This document shows, piece after piece, positions 38,712 through 48,640 of a DNA stretch of 64,000 bases (position 1 is its first letter; each line of letters starts with the position of its first letter). A program made the translations under genes and the position numbers. Origin of the DNA: an uncultured Pseudomonadota bacterium (GTDB lineage Bacteria > Pseudomonadota > Gammaproteobacteria > Steroidobacterales > Woeseiaceae); assembly GCA_913055625.1 (NCBI GenBank), contig CAJXJW010000001.1, forward strand, positions 1-64,000. The letters run 5' to 3'. Below the pieces are notes generated by a model. It had not been told where the DNA came from, did not search any database, and saw only the letters and a list, made by a program, of their open reading frames with translations.

Positions 38712-40025
38712 TCAGTACCGGTAGTGCTCCGGCTTGTACGGGCCGTCAGGCGGCACGCCGATGTATTCCGCCTGCTCGTCCGACAGCTCCGTCAGCTTCG
38801 CGCCGATGCGGTCGAGGTGCAGCTTCGCGACCTTCTCGTCGAGGTGCTTCGGCAGCACGTAGACCTTGTTCTCGTACTGCTCGCCGCGCGTCCACAGTTC
38901 GATCTGTGCCAGGACCTGGTTCGAGAACGAATTGGACATGACGAAGCTCGGATGCCCGGTGGCGCAGCCGAGGTTCACGAGGCGGCCTTCCGCCAGCAGG
39001 ATCAGCCGCTTGCCGTCCGGGAACACGATGTGGTCGACCTGCGGCTTGATGTTGTCCCACTCGTACTGCTTCAGGTGCGCGACGTCGATCTCGTTGTCGA
39101 AATGGCCGATGTTGCAGACGATCGCCTCGTTCTTCATGCGCTCCATGTGCGCGCCGGTGACCACGTGGTAGTTGCCCGTCGCGGTCACGACGATGTCGAC
39201 CTGGTCGCACACGTCATCCAGTCGGACGACGCGGTAACCTTCCATCGCGGCCTGCAGTGCGCAGATCGGGTCCACTTCCGTCACCCAGACCGTGGCGCCC
39301 AGCCCGCGTAGCGACTGCGCGCAACCCTTGCCGACGTCGCCGTAGCCGCACACGATCGCGATCTTGCCGGCGATCATCACGTCGGTCGCGCGCTTGATGC
39401 CGTCCACCAGCGACTCGCGGCAGCCGTAGAGGTTGTCGAACTTCGACTTCGTGACCGAGTCGTTGACGTTGAACGCGGGGCAGGCGAGCGTGCCAGCCTT
39501 CATCATGTCGTAGAGGCGCTTCACGCCGGTCGTCGTTTCCTCGGACAGGCCCTTCACGTCTTCCATGATCTGCGGGTACTTGTCGTGCATGACGACGGTC
39601 AGGTCGCCGCCGTCGTCCAGCAGCATGTTCGGCGTCCAGCCGTCCGGGCCCTTGATCGTCTGCTCGACGCACCACCAGTACTCGTCTTCCGTCTCGCCCT
39701 TCCAGGCGAAGACCGGGACACCGGAGGCCGCGATCGCGGCCGCGGCGTGGTCCTGGGTCGAGAAGATGTTGCAGGAAGACCAGCGGACCTCGGCGCCCAG
39801 TGCCGTCAGCGTCTCGATCAGGACGGCGGTCTGGATCGTCATGTGCAGGCAGCCTGCGATCCGGGCGCCGGCCAGCGGCTGCGCGTCCGCGTACTCTTCG
39901 CGGAGCGCCATCAGGCCCGGCATCTCCGTCTCGGCGATGGCGATTTCCTTGCGGCCCCAGGCGGCGAGTGAAATGTCGGCGACCTTGTAGTCGCGGGTCT
40001 TCAGGGCAACGGGTTCGCTGCTCAT
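38712..40025 (-). CDS. ahcY: Adenosylhomocysteinase
   Basis: Splits S-adenosylhomocysteine to adenosine and homocysteine, so keeping methyltransferases active. 437 residues. [17 protein letters not shown], the NAD-binding [12 protein letters not shown] (near residues 224-235) and the terminal KPEHYRY are diagnostic. It follows metK by 26 bp: SAM is made by MetK and its by-product cleared by AhcY. No SAH riboswitch was found before metK or ahcY. Confidence 0.98.
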   Translation of the reverse strand: MSSEPVALKTRDYKVADISLAAWGRKEIAIAETEMPGLMALREEYADAQPLAGARIAGCLHMTIQTAVLIETLTALGAEVRWSSCNIFSTQDHAAAAIAASGVPVFAWKGETEDEYWWCVEQTIKGPDGWTPNMLLDDGGDLTVVMHDKYPQIMEDVKGLSEETTTGVKRLYDMMKAGTLACPAFNVNDSVTKSKFDNLYGCRESLVDGIKRATDVMIAGKIAIVCGYGDVGKGCAQSLRGLGATVWVTEVDPICALQAAMEGYRVVRLDDVCDQVDIVVTATGNYHVVTGAHMERMKNEAIVCNIGHFDNEIDVAHLKQYEWDNIKPQVDHIVFPDGKRLILLAEGRLVNLGCATGHPSFVMSNSFSNQVLAQIELWTRGEQYENKVYVLPKHLDEKVAKLHLDRIGAKLTELSDEQAEYIGVPPDGPYKPEHYRY

Positions 40026-40051
40026 GTCATTCTCCTGTCAAATCGTTGCGG

Positions 40052-41212
40052 TCAGGCTGCAGCCGCGCCGCGAAGCGCGTCGGCCTTGTCGGTCTTTTCC
40101 CAGCTCAGGCCGAGGTCGTCGCGGCCGAAGTGGCCGTAGGCGGCCGTCGCCTTGTAGATCGGGCGCACCAGGTCGAGCATCTTGAGAATGCCGTAGGGCC
40201 TGAGGTCGAAGTTCTCGCGGATCAGCGCCGTCAGACGCGCATCGGACACCTTGCCGGTGCCGAAGGTCTGCACGCTGATCGACGTGGGCTCCGCGACGCC
40301 GATCGCGTAGGACACCTGGATCTCGCAGCGATCGGCGAGGCCGGCCGCAACGATGTTCTTCGCGACGTAGCGGCACGCATAGGCCGCCGAACGATCGACC
40401 TTGGACGGGTCCTTGCCGGAAAACGCGCCGCCGCCGTGCCGCGCCGAGCCGCCGTAAGTGTCGACGATGATCTTGCGCCCGGTCAGGCCGCAGTCGCCCA
40501 TCGGCCCGCCGATCTCGAAGCGGCCCGTGGGGTTGATGTGGTACTGCGTGCGCTGGCTGACCCACTCGGCCGGCAGCACGGGCTTGATGATTTCTTCCAT
40601 GACGCCCTCGCGCAGGTCCGCGAGGCTGATGTCGCCATGATGTTGCGTCGAGAGTACGACGGCATCGATTGCGACGGGCTTGCCGTCCTCGTAGACGAAC
40701 GTCACCTGGCTCTTCGCATCCGGCCTGAGCCACGGCAGCGTCCCGTCCTTGCGAACCTCGGCCTGCCGGCGCACGAGCCGGTGCGCGAACGTGATCGGGG
40801 CGGGCATCAGCACGTCCGTCTCGTTCGTCGCGTAGCCGAACATCAGGCCCTGGTCGCCGGCACCCTGTTCCTCGTCCGAGGCGCGGTCGACGCCCTGGGC
40901 GATGTCCGGCGACTGCTTGCCGACGGCATTCAACACGGCACAGGACGCGCCGTCGAAGCCCATCGACGAGTCGTTGTAGCCGATGTCGAGCACCGTCTCA
41001 CGGACGAGGTCCTCGAAATCGATGTACGTGGTGGTCGTGATCTCGCCGGCGACGATGACGACGCCGGTCTTGACCATGGTTTCGCATGCAACCCTTGCAC
41101 GCGGGTCGTCGGCAAGGATAGCGTCGAGAATCGCATCCGAGATCTGGTCGGCAATCTTGTCCGGATGCCCCTCGGACACCGATTCCGAGGTGAACAGAAA
41201 TGAGTCGGTCAT
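40052..41212 (-). CDS. metK: S-adenosylmethionine synthetase
   Basis: Makes SAM from methionine and ATP. 386 residues. [17 protein letters not shown] near the N-terminus, the [12 protein letters not shown] signature (near 117) and [19 protein letters not shown] (near 258) are intact. ATG 41212 is preferred over the upstream in-frame ATG because the family starts with a short lead before [14 protein letters not shown]. First gene of the minus-strand SAM-cycle string; divergent from tkt with a 224-bp gap that has no recognisable SAM or SAH riboswitch. Confidence 0.98.
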   Translation of the reverse strand: MTDSFLFTSESVSEGHPDKIADQISDAILDAILADDPRARVACETMVKTGVVIVAGEITTTTYIDFEDLVRETVLDIGYNDSSMGFDGASCAVLNAVGKQSPDIAQGVDRASDEEQGAGDQGLMFGYATNETDVLMPAPITFAHRLVRRQAEVRKDGTLPWLRPDAKSQVTFVYEDGKPVAIDAVVLSTQHHGDISLADLREGVMEEIIKPVLPAEWVSQRTQYHINPTGRFEIGGPMGDCGLTGRKIIVDTYGGSARHGGGAFSGKDPSKVDRSAAYACRYVAKNIVAAGLADRCEIQVSYAIGVAEPTSISVQTFGTGKVSDARLTALIRENFDLRPYGILKMLDLVRPIYKATAAYGHFGRDDLGLSWEKTDKADALRGAAAA

Positions 41213-41436
41213 TGGGATTGGTCTGCGGGTGGGATCAAGCCGCATTGTAACGCAAGCCTCGACGGCCGCACTATCGTTCTGCGACCGGTTACCGCTTGTT
41301 ACATCGCGGGCCGATTCGCGGACTTGCTTGCGGGAGCCCCCGAAACCTTAGAAAATGCGCCGCTCGCCCGCGCTGCCATGCGCGGCAATTCAATACGACA
41401 AGCGGCCGCAGCGTAGGCCCGGACACGATCAGCAGA

Positions 41437-43470
41437 ATGTCAGAGACAGCCAGAGAGGCCGGCGCCCCCGACCGGCGCGTTCTCGCGAATGCAATTCGCG
41501 CACTGAGCATGGACGCCGTGCAGGCGGCCAATTCCGGGCACCCTGGTGCGCCGATGGGCATGGCGGACATCGCCGAAGTCCTGTGGAACGATCACCTGCG
41601 GCACAACCCGGCGAATCCCGACTGGGCCGACCGGGACCGTTTCGTCCTGTCGAACGGGCATGGCTCGATGCTGCTGTACAGCCTGTTGCATCTCACGGGG
41701 TACGACCTCCCGATGGAGCAGATCCGGAACTTCCGCCAGCTCGGCTATCACACGGCCGGGCACCCCGAGTACGAGCCGGGTTTCGGCGTCGAGACGACGA
41801 CCGGCCCGCTCGGCCAGGGGCTGGCGAACGCGGTCGGCATGGCGCTCGCGGAGAAGATGCTGGCCGCGGAGTTCAATCGCGATGCGCACGACATCGTCGA
41901 CCACCGGACCTTTGTGTTCCTGGGCGACGGCTGCCTGATGGAAGGCATCTCTCACGAAGCCTGTTCCATCGCCGGCACCTGGAAACTCGGCAAGCTCATC
42001 GCCCTGTACGACGACAACAACATCTCCATCGACGGGCAGGTGGGCGGATGGTTCACCGACGACACGCCGCGGCGCTTCGAGGCTTACGGCTGGCAGGTGA
42101 TCCGTGACGTCGACGGTCACGACCCTTACGAGATCGCGACCGCTATCGAAACGGCGGTCGCGGAATCGGCGCGGCCGACCCTGATCTGCTGCAAGACCGT
42201 GATCGGCTTCGGTTCGCCGAACAAGCAGGGCACCTCGTCCGCCCACGGCGCGCCGCTGGGACCCGATGAAGTGGCCGCCGCCCGCGAGCAACTCGGTTGG
42301 CAACACGCTCCGTTCGAACTGCCGGAGGACATCCGCGCTGCCTGGGATGCGCGCGAACGCGGCGCCAGGCTGGAGGCGGACTGGCAGGCCCGCTTCGACG
42401 CGTACGCATCGAAGCACCCGGAGCTAGCGGCCGAATTCCGGCGGCGCATGGCGGGTGAACTGCCGGCCGACTGGGCCGGGACCAGCGCAGCCGCGATCGC
42501 GAAGATCGCCGCCGACGGTGCCACGATGGCGACGCGCAAGGCATCACTCGTCGCGCTGAACGCCTATGCGCCGCTGCTGCCGGAACTCGCCGGCGGTTCG
42601 GCCGACCTGACCGGTTCGAACCTGACGAAGCACGCCGGGTCCACGCCGGTCACCGGCGATGACGCCTCCGGCAACTACCTTTACTTCGGCGTGCGCGAAT
42701 TCGGCATGACGGCCATTTGCAACGGCATCGCCCTGCACGGCGGGCTGGTGCCGTACTGCGGCACGTTCCTGACGTTTTCGGACTACGCGCGCAATGCCGT
42801 GCGCATGGCCGCGCTCATGAAGATCCGCAATATCCTCGTGTACACGCACGACTCGATCGGGCTCGGCGAGGACGGACCGACGCACCAGCCGGTGGAACAC
42901 GTGGCGTCGTTGCGGCTGATGCCCGGCATGCACGTCTGGCGGCCCTGCGACACGGTCGAGACGGCGGTCGCCTGGAAGCACGCCATCGAGCGCGCGGATG
43001 GACCGACCAGCCTCGTGCTGACGCGGCAGAACCTGCCGCACCAGGCGCGCGACGCGGAGCAGCTCGCGGGCATCGATCGTGGCGGCTACGTATTGCGCGA
43101 CGGCGGCGATGCACCGCAGGTTATCCTGATCGCCACCGGTTCCGAGGTGGAACTCGCCGTCGGGGCGGCGGACGCGCTGGCCGGCGAAGGAATCGCGGCC
43201 CGTGTCGTCTCCATGCCCTGCGCCGAGCGCTTCGCCGGGCAGCCCGCGGACTACCGTGACGCCGTGCTGCCGCCGGGCGTGACGGCCCGTGTTGCCATCG
43301 AGGCCGGCGTGTCCGACGGCTGGTGGCGCTGGGTCGGTGCAGCGGGCGCCGTGGTGGGGCTCGATCGCTTCGGCGCGTCAGGGCCGGCGGAACAGTTGTT
43401 CGAACATTTCGGATTCACAGTCGCGAACGTCGCGGATACGGCGCGCCGCGTCCTCGGCAAGAACCAGTAA
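41437..43470 (+). CDS. tkt: Transketolase
   Basis: Thiamine-diphosphate enzyme of the pentose phosphate and Calvin routes. 677 residues. [20 protein letters not shown], the thiamine site [18 protein letters not shown], and [18 protein letters not shown] are characteristic. The start is ATG 41437; upstream in-frame sequence is not homologous. gapA begins 50 bp later. The tkt-gapA-pgk-pyk order is the usual one for Gammaproteobacteria; here phoX interrupts it on the other strand. Confidence 0.97.
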   Translation: MSETAREAGAPDRRVLANAIRALSMDAVQAANSGHPGAPMGMADIAEVLWNDHLRHNPANPDWADRDRFVLSNGHGSMLLYSLLHLTGYDLPMEQIRNFRQLGYHTAGHPEYEPGFGVETTTGPLGQGLANAVGMALAEKMLAAEFNRDAHDIVDHRTFVFLGDGCLMEGISHEACSIAGTWKLGKLIALYDDNNISIDGQVGGWFTDDTPRRFEAYGWQVIRDVDGHDPYEIATAIETAVAESARPTLICCKTVIGFGSPNKQGTSSAHGAPLGPDEVAAAREQLGWQHAPFELPEDIRAAWDARERGARLEADWQARFDAYASKHPELAAEFRRRMAGELPADWAGTSAAAIAKIAADGATMATRKASLVALNAYAPLLPELAGGSADLTGSNLTKHAGSTPVTGDDASGNYLYFGVREFGMTAICNGIALHGGLVPYCGTFLTFSDYARNAVRMAALMKIRNILVYTHDSIGLGEDGPTHQPVEHVASLRLMPGMHVWRPCDTVETAVAWKHAIERADGPTSLVLTRQNLPHQARDAEQLAGIDRGGYVLRDGGDAPQVILIATGSEVELAVGAADALAGEGIAARVVSMPCAERFAGQPADYRDAVLPPGVTARVAIEAGVSDGWWRWVGAAGAVVGLDRFGASGPAEQLFEHFGFTVANVADTARRVLGKNQ

Positions 43471-43520
43471 TACACTTTCAGCCGGGCGAACCCGGCTGTC
43501 AGGCATCAACGGAGAGCACA

Positions 43521-44531
43521 ATGACGATCAAGGTAGGCATCAACGGGTACGGACGCATTGGCCGCAACATGCTGCGGGCGCGCTACGAAAGCGACGGTTA
43601 CGACGAGATCGAGATCGTCGCCGTCAATGACCTCGGCGACGCGAACACGAATGCGCACCTGACGCGCTACGACACGGCGCACGGCAAGTTCCCCGGCACC
43701 GTGGAAGTCGACGGCGATGCGATGATCGTCAACGGCGACAGGATCCGGGTGCTCGCGGAACGCGACCCGGCCAAGCTGCCCTGGAAGGAGCTCGGTGTGG
43801 ACATCGTCCTCGAGTCGACCGGCTTCTTCCGTACGCGCGACACGGCCGGCAAGCACCTGGAGGCCGGTGCCAGCAAAGTGATCATCTCGGCGCCCGGCGG
43901 CGGCGACATCGACGCGACGGTCGTCTACGGCGTGAACCACGACGTGCTGAAGAAGGATGACAAGATCATCTCCAACGCATCCTGCACGACGAACTGCCTC
44001 GCGCCGCTGGTGAAGCCGCTGCACGAGGCCATCGGCGTCAAGAGCGGCATCATGACGACGATTCACGCCTACACGAACGACCAGGTGCTGACGGACGTAT
44101 TCCACAAGGACCTGCGCCGCGCCCGGTCGGCGACGATGTCGCAGATCCCGACGAAGACGGGTGCCGCGGCCGCCGTCGGCCTCGTGCTGCCGGAATTGAA
44201 TGGCAAGCTCGACGGCTTCTCGATGCGCGTGCCGACCATCAACGTCTCGGCGGTCGACCTGACGTTCATCGCCAGCCGCGACACGACGATCGACGAGGTC
44301 AACGACGTGCTCAGGAGTGCGGCAAACGGCAAGCTGAAGGGCGTACTCGCCTACAATGACGAGCCGCTGGTCTCGGTCGACTTCAACCACAACCCCGCGT
44401 CGTCCATCTACGATGCGTCGCTGACGAAGGTCATCGAGGGCAATCTCGTGAAGGTCATCTCGTGGTACGACAACGAGTGGGGCTTCTCGAACCGGATGCT
44501 CGACACCACGATCGCGTTCCACAAGGTCTGA
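43521..44531 (+). CDS. gapA: Type I glyceraldehyde-3-phosphate dehydrogenase
   Basis: Oxidises glyceraldehyde 3-phosphate with NAD. 336 residues. [26 protein letters not shown] (cofactor-binding Asp that favours NAD over NADP), the active site [12 protein letters not shown] with Cys155, and [13 protein letters not shown] are present. GGAGAG precedes ATG 43521. pgk begins 9 bp after the stop, so the two are co-transcribed. Confidence 0.97.
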   Translation: MTIKVGINGYGRIGRNMLRARYESDGYDEIEIVAVNDLGDANTNAHLTRYDTAHGKFPGTVEVDGDAMIVNGDRIRVLAERDPAKLPWKELGVDIVLESTGFFRTRDTAGKHLEAGASKVIISAPGGGDIDATVVYGVNHDVLKKDDKIISNASCTTNCLAPLVKPLHEAIGVKSGIMTTIHAYTNDQVLTDVFHKDLRRARSATMSQIPTKTGAAAAVGLVLPELNGKLDGFSMRVPTINVSAVDLTFIASRDTTIDEVNDVLRSAANGKLKGVLAYNDEPLVSVDFNHNPASSIYDASLTKVIEGNLVKVISWYDNEWGFSNRMLDTTIAFHKV

Positions 44532-44540
44532 GGACGCCCG

Positions 44541-45713
44541 ATGCCGGTCAAGCGCATGGCGGACGTGGCCCTGAAGGGCAAGCGCGTCCTGATCCGGGAA
44601 GACCTGAACGTGCCGGTCGCCGACGGCGAGGTCACGAGCGACGCGCGCATTCGTGCGGCGCTACCCACGATCGAGGCCGCGCTCGAAGCGGGCGCGGCCG
44701 TCATGCTCATGTCGCATCTCGGTCGGCCGACGGAAGGTCAGCCGGACGCCGCGTTCTCGCTGGCGCCGGTCGCCGAACGACTGGCTGAGCTTCTCGGTCG
44801 GCCCGTACCGCTCGCGAAGGACTGGATCGACGGCGTCGGGACGGAGCCCGGCAAGGTCGTGTTGCTGGAGAACGTGCGCTTCCTGACCGGCGAGAAGGCG
44901 AACGACCCGATTCTCGCGAAGAAGATGGCCGCCCTGTGCGACGTGTTCGTCATGGACGCGTTCGGTACCGCGCACCGCGCCCAGGCCAGTACGCACGGCG
45001 TGGCCGAGCACGCGCCCGTCGCGTGCGCCGGGCCGCTCCTGACCGCGGAGCTCGACGCGCTGGGCAAGGCATTGTCGAGCCCGGCACGCCCGCTCGTGGC
45101 CATCGTGGGCGGCTCCAAGGTGTCGACGAAGCTGACCGTGCTGGATGCGCTGGCCGGCATCGTCGACACGCTGATCGTCGGCGGCGGCATCGCGAACACG
45201 TTCATCGCGGCGGCCGGCCACGGCGTGGGCAAGTCCCTGCACGAGCCCGATATGCTCGACACCGCGCGCCGGCTTGCAGAAGGTGGCGAAGGCCGGGCGG
45301 CCATCCCGGTGCCGACGGACGTCGTCGTCGGCGATGCGTTTTCAGCGGACGCCAGGGCAAGGATCAAGCTGGTCGAGGACGTGGGCCCGGAAGAACTGAT
45401 CCTCGACATCGGACCGCGCACCGCGACCCAGTTCGCCAACATCGTCAGCGGCGCCGGCACCATCATCTGGAACGGCCCGGTAGGGGTGTTCGAGTTCGAC
45501 GCGTTCGGCGAGGGCACGGAAAAGCTCGCTCGCGCGATTGCCGCGAGCGAGGCGTTTTCGGTGGCGGGCGGCGGCGACACGCTGGCGGCCATCGACAAGT
45601 ACGGCGTCGCCGACGGCATTTCCTACATCTCCACCGGCGGCGGGGCCTTCCTCGAGTTCGTCGAGGGCAAGACGCTGCCGGCCGTCGCGATCCTGGAGCA
45701 GCGGGGGAGCTAG
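44541..45713 (+). CDS. pgk: Phosphoglycerate kinase
   Basis: Makes ATP from 1,3-bisphosphoglycerate. 390 residues. [37 protein letters not shown] and the ATP-site [10 protein letters not shown] and GGGDTLAA segments are all found. It follows gapA by 9 bp. Its stop overlaps the convergent phoX stop within a single CTAG (TAG on both strands). The downstream partner pyk is 1.5 kb away, after phoX. Confidence 0.97.
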   Translation: MPVKRMADVALKGKRVLIREDLNVPVADGEVTSDARIRAALPTIEAALEAGAAVMLMSHLGRPTEGQPDAAFSLAPVAERLAELLGRPVPLAKDWIDGVGTEPGKVVLLENVRFLTGEKANDPILAKKMAALCDVFVMDAFGTAHRAQASTHGVAEHAPVACAGPLLTAELDALGKALSSPARPLVAIVGGSKVSTKLTVLDALAGIVDTLIVGGGIANTFIAAAGHGVGKSLHEPDMLDTARRLAEGGEGRAAIPVPTDVVVGDAFSADARARIKLVEDVGPEELILDIGPRTATQFANIVSGAGTIIWNGPVGVFEFDAFGEGTEKLARAIAASEAFSVAGGGDTLAAIDKYGVADGISYISTGGGAFLEFVEGKTLPAVAILEQRGS

Positions 45714-47134
45714 GCGTTCGCGCCGGGCCAGGGTCCGGTGATGGCGACCGTCGTGCCGGGGTACTGGACGTTGACGAACAGCGTCCTCCCGTCCGGCGAG
45801 AAACACACGCCCGAGAGTTCCGAGCTGGAGTAGACGTTGTCCGCGATCGGGTATTGCGAACCGTCGGGCCGCACGCCGACGATGCCGCAATTGCCGCTCG
45901 TGTCCTCGCAGATGACAAGGTCGCCCCAGGGGGCCTGCGTCAGGTTGTCGGCATTTCGAAGCAACGATTCCCGGGTCGCTTCGCAGACCAGCTCGAGATG
46001 GCCGGGTGACTCCGACTCGCGCTCCGTGCCCTCGAAGGGGCTCGGCGTATAGCTCCAGACCTGGCCGAGGCGCGCCGGGCCGCCGATCGTGCAGGTGAAG
46101 ACGATCGCGTCGCCGGCGGCACACAGGCCTTCGCCGCGGGCGAACGTGGCCGCGCCGCGCGCCTCGCCACGCATGCGCAGGTCGTCTTCCACCGGGTCGA
46201 CGTTGTCCAGGTCCAGCCAGCGGACGGGCAGCCGATCGCCGACGGCGTAATCGGGGCGGCTGCCCCAGTTGTGCGTCGGCGCCGACGGCTCGCCGGCCAG
46301 CGCAAGGGCCTGCAGGCGCCCGCCCGCGAGCAATTCGCCGGCGACGTCCGGCAGGTAACGGTAGAACAGGCTGTGATACCGGTCCTCGGTCATGTAGACG
46401 GTGCCGCTGGCTGCGTGCACGGCCGCGGCTTCGTGCTCGAATCGGCCCATCGCCCGTATCGGCAGCGGGTCCGCCAGCCCGTCCGCGTCGGCCCGCACTT
46501 CGAACACGTAGCCGTGCTTCTCCTCCCGCACGATCCGCTGGCCGGTCGCGTAGGAGATGCCCGGGTCCGCGAACGACTCCTCGCAGGACAACCAGGAGCC
46601 CCAGGGCGTCGCGCCGCCGGAGCAGTTGAGCTCCGTGCCGGCGAGGCTCAGGAACTGCCGCTCGGTGCGCCGGCCCGCCGGGTCCCAGACCGTCGTCGTC
46701 GTGCCGCCGGCGCCCGGCGATTCACTGCCACCCCAGTCGTAGACGCGCTCGCGCAGCGGCTCCGGCAAGGACGTGAAGTGCGTGCCGAACGCGCTGTACT
46801 CCGGGGTGCCGGATTCCATCTCGTGGTTGCAGACGAGAATGACGCGTCCGTCGCGGCCCGGGAATGCCGCCATGCCGTCATGAGCCCGCGGCACCTGCAG
46901 CCCGTCGCTCATCGCGTCACCGGCGCGGGAGACCACGTGCGTGCGAAATCCCGCCGGCACGTCGAGGAGCCGGTTCGGGTCGGCCTTCAGTTCGCCGAGC
47001 AACGGGCGCGAAGGGCGGGGGGCAGCGCAGGCGGCGGGGCAGGCCGCCGCAGCAAACAGGCTCTGCAGGAATCGGCGTCGGCGTATCAAGGATGCGTCCG
47101 GTTTGGTGCGTGTCCCCACAGCATAGACCGGCAT
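45710..47134 (-). CDS. phoX: PhoX/DUF839-type phosphatase with Tat signal
   Basis: Predicted periplasmic phosphatase (calcium and iron type) of 474 residues. The N-terminus carries a twin-arginine signal, [20 protein letters not shown]. The beta-propeller body has [50 protein letters not shown] and [19 protein letters not shown], all DUF839 features. The long in-frame extension beyond ATG 47134 overlaps pyk and is spurious. A shorter TTG start just before the RRRR motif is possible. It sits convergent to pgk and divergent from pyk; no Pho box is seen. Confidence 0.86.
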   Translation of the reverse strand: MPVYAVGTRTKPDASLIRRRRFLQSLFAAAACPAACAAPRPSRPLLGELKADPNRLLDVPAGFRTHVVSRAGDAMSDGLQVPRAHDGMAAFPGRDGRVILVCNHEMESGTPEYSAFGTHFTSLPEPLRERVYDWGGSESPGAGGTTTTVWDPAGRRTERQFLSLAGTELNCSGGATPWGSWLSCEESFADPGISYATGQRIVREEKHGYVFEVRADADGLADPLPIRAMGRFEHEAAAVHAASGTVYMTEDRYHSLFYRYLPDVAGELLAGGRLQALALAGEPSAPTHNWGSRPDYAVGDRLPVRWLDLDNVDPVEDDLRMRGEARGAATFARGEGLCAAGDAIVFTCTIGGPARLGQVWSYTPSPFEGTERESESPGHLELVCEATRESLLRNADNLTQAPWGDLVICEDTSGNCGIVGVRPDGSQYPIADNVYSSSELSGVCFSPDGRTLFVNVQYPGTTVAITGPWPGANA

Positions 47135-47203
47135 TGTTTCGGATTGAAGTCGGCGCCTCAACGAGACCGGCGAAAATGGCACTGCTGTGCAATAATCGCC
47201 GCC

Positions 47204-48640
47204 ATGCAAAGACGGACCAAGATCGTGGCGACCATCGGACCCGCCTCCGAACGCCCGGAAACACTGAAGAAGATGATCGAGGCAGGGCTCGACGTCGCGC
47301 GGCTCAACTTCTCGCACGGCAGCGCCGACGAGCACCGCGCGCGGGCCGTGGCACTGCGTGACGCAGCCGCGGCCTGCGGGCGCGAGATCGGATTGATGGG
47401 CGACCTGCAGGGGCCGAAGATTCGCGTGCGGCGGTTCCGCGATCGCAGCGTCGACCTGAAGGATGGGCAGGCGTTCTTCCTGGACAGCACGCTGGGTATG
47501 GAGGACGGCTCGATCGACGGCGTCGGTGTCGCGCTGGAAACGCTGCACGAGGATGTGATGCCGGGTGACACGCTGTTGCTGAACGACGGCATGATTACCC
47601 TGAGTGTCGACAGCATCGATGGCACGCGCATCCATACGACCGTCGTGAACGGCGGCATCCTGTCGGATCACAAGGGAATCAACAAAAAGGGCGGCGGCTT
47701 GTCGGCACCGGCGCTGACCGAGATCGACCGCGAGAACATCAAGCTCGCGGCCGAGCTGGAGATGGATTTCCTGGCCGTTTCGTTCGTGCGCTCCGGTGAG
47801 GACGTGCTCGAAGCACGGCGCCTGTTCGAGGAGGCGGGCGGTACCGGGCGTATCGTCGCGAAGGTCGAGCGCGTCGAGGCGGTGGACAACATCGAATCGA
47901 TCATCGATGCCGCGGACATCGTCATGGTGGCGCGGGGTGACCTGGGTGTCGAGATGGGCTACGCGCAGCTTACCGGCATCCAGAAGAAGCTCATCCGCAT
48001 GACCCGCAAGAAAAGCAAGATCGTGATCACGGCGACGCAGATGATGGAGTCGATGATCCAGAACCCGATCCCGACACGCGCCGAGGTGTCCGACGTCGCG
48101 AACGCGGTCATGGACGGGACCGACGCGGTCATGCTGTCCGGCGAGACCGCTGTCGGCAAGTATCCCGTTCGCGCTATCCGCGAGATGGCCGAGGTTTGCG
48201 AAGGCGCGGAGCAGTTCCCGCTGCCGGAAGGGATGACGCGCCATCGTATCGGCGATTACTTTCATCGAATCGACGAGGCCATAGCGATGGCCGTGATGTA
48301 CACGGCGAATCACCTCGATGTCGAGGCGATCATCGCGCTGACCGAATCGGGTTCGACCGCGTTGTGGATGTCACGCATCCGCTCCGATATCCCGATCTTC
48401 GCGTTCACGCCGCACCTCGGTACCTGCCGGCGCGTAACGATGTACCGTGGCGTGTTCCCGGTGCACCACGACTCGAGTACGACCGTGTCGCGCGAACGCT
48501 ACCAGGAAGTCTTCGACATGATGCTCGACAAGGGGCACGTGAAGGTCGGGGACCGCGTGATCTTCACGAAGGGTGACCAGGAAGGCGTGACCGGCGGTAC
48601 GAACGCGATGAAGATCGTCGAGGTTACCGCCCGCCAGTGA
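47204..48640 (+). CDS. pyk: Pyruvate kinase
   Basis: Final step of glycolysis, making pyruvate and ATP. 478 residues. RTKIVATIGPASERPETL, RLNFSHGS, MGDLQGPKIRV, the loop VMVARGDLGVEMGY and TATQMMESMI are typical. AATAAT (47191-47196) preceded by TGC ends 7 nt before the ATG, so the transcript may be leaderless. It heads a string in which the penicillin acylase GTG overlaps its stop (GTGA), followed by moxR and a VWA gene. The usual fba is absent. Confidence 0.96.
   Translation: MQRRTKIVATIGPASERPETLKKMIEAGLDVARLNFSHGSADEHRARAVALRDAAAACGREIGLMGDLQGPKIRVRRFRDRSVDLKDGQAFFLDSTLGMEDGSIDGVGVALETLHEDVMPGDTLLLNDGMITLSVDSIDGTRIHTTVVNGGILSDHKGINKKGGGLSAPALTEIDRENIKLAAELEMDFLAVSFVRSGEDVLEARRLFEEAGGTGRIVAKVERVEAVDNIESIIDAADIVMVARGDLGVEMGYAQLTGIQKKLIRMTRKKSKIVITATQMMESMIQNPIPTRAEVSDVANAVMDGTDAVMLSGETAVGKYPVRAIREMAEVCEGAEQFPLPEGMTRHRIGDYFHRIDEAIAMAVMYTANHLDVEAIIALTESGSTALWMSRIRSDIPIFAFTPHLGTCRRVTMYRGVFPVHHDSSTTVSRERYQEVFDMMLDKGHVKVGDRVIFTKGDQEGVTGGTNAMKIVEVTARQ

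Noticed and set aside
41213-41436. SAM or SAH riboswitch upstream of metK
   Set aside because: No match to the conserved SAH or SAM aptamer cores was seen on the minus strand.
47135-48313. Long N-terminal extension of phoX into pyk
   Set aside because: In-frame but non-homologous and overlapping pyk; the twin-arginine signal shows the true start near 47134.
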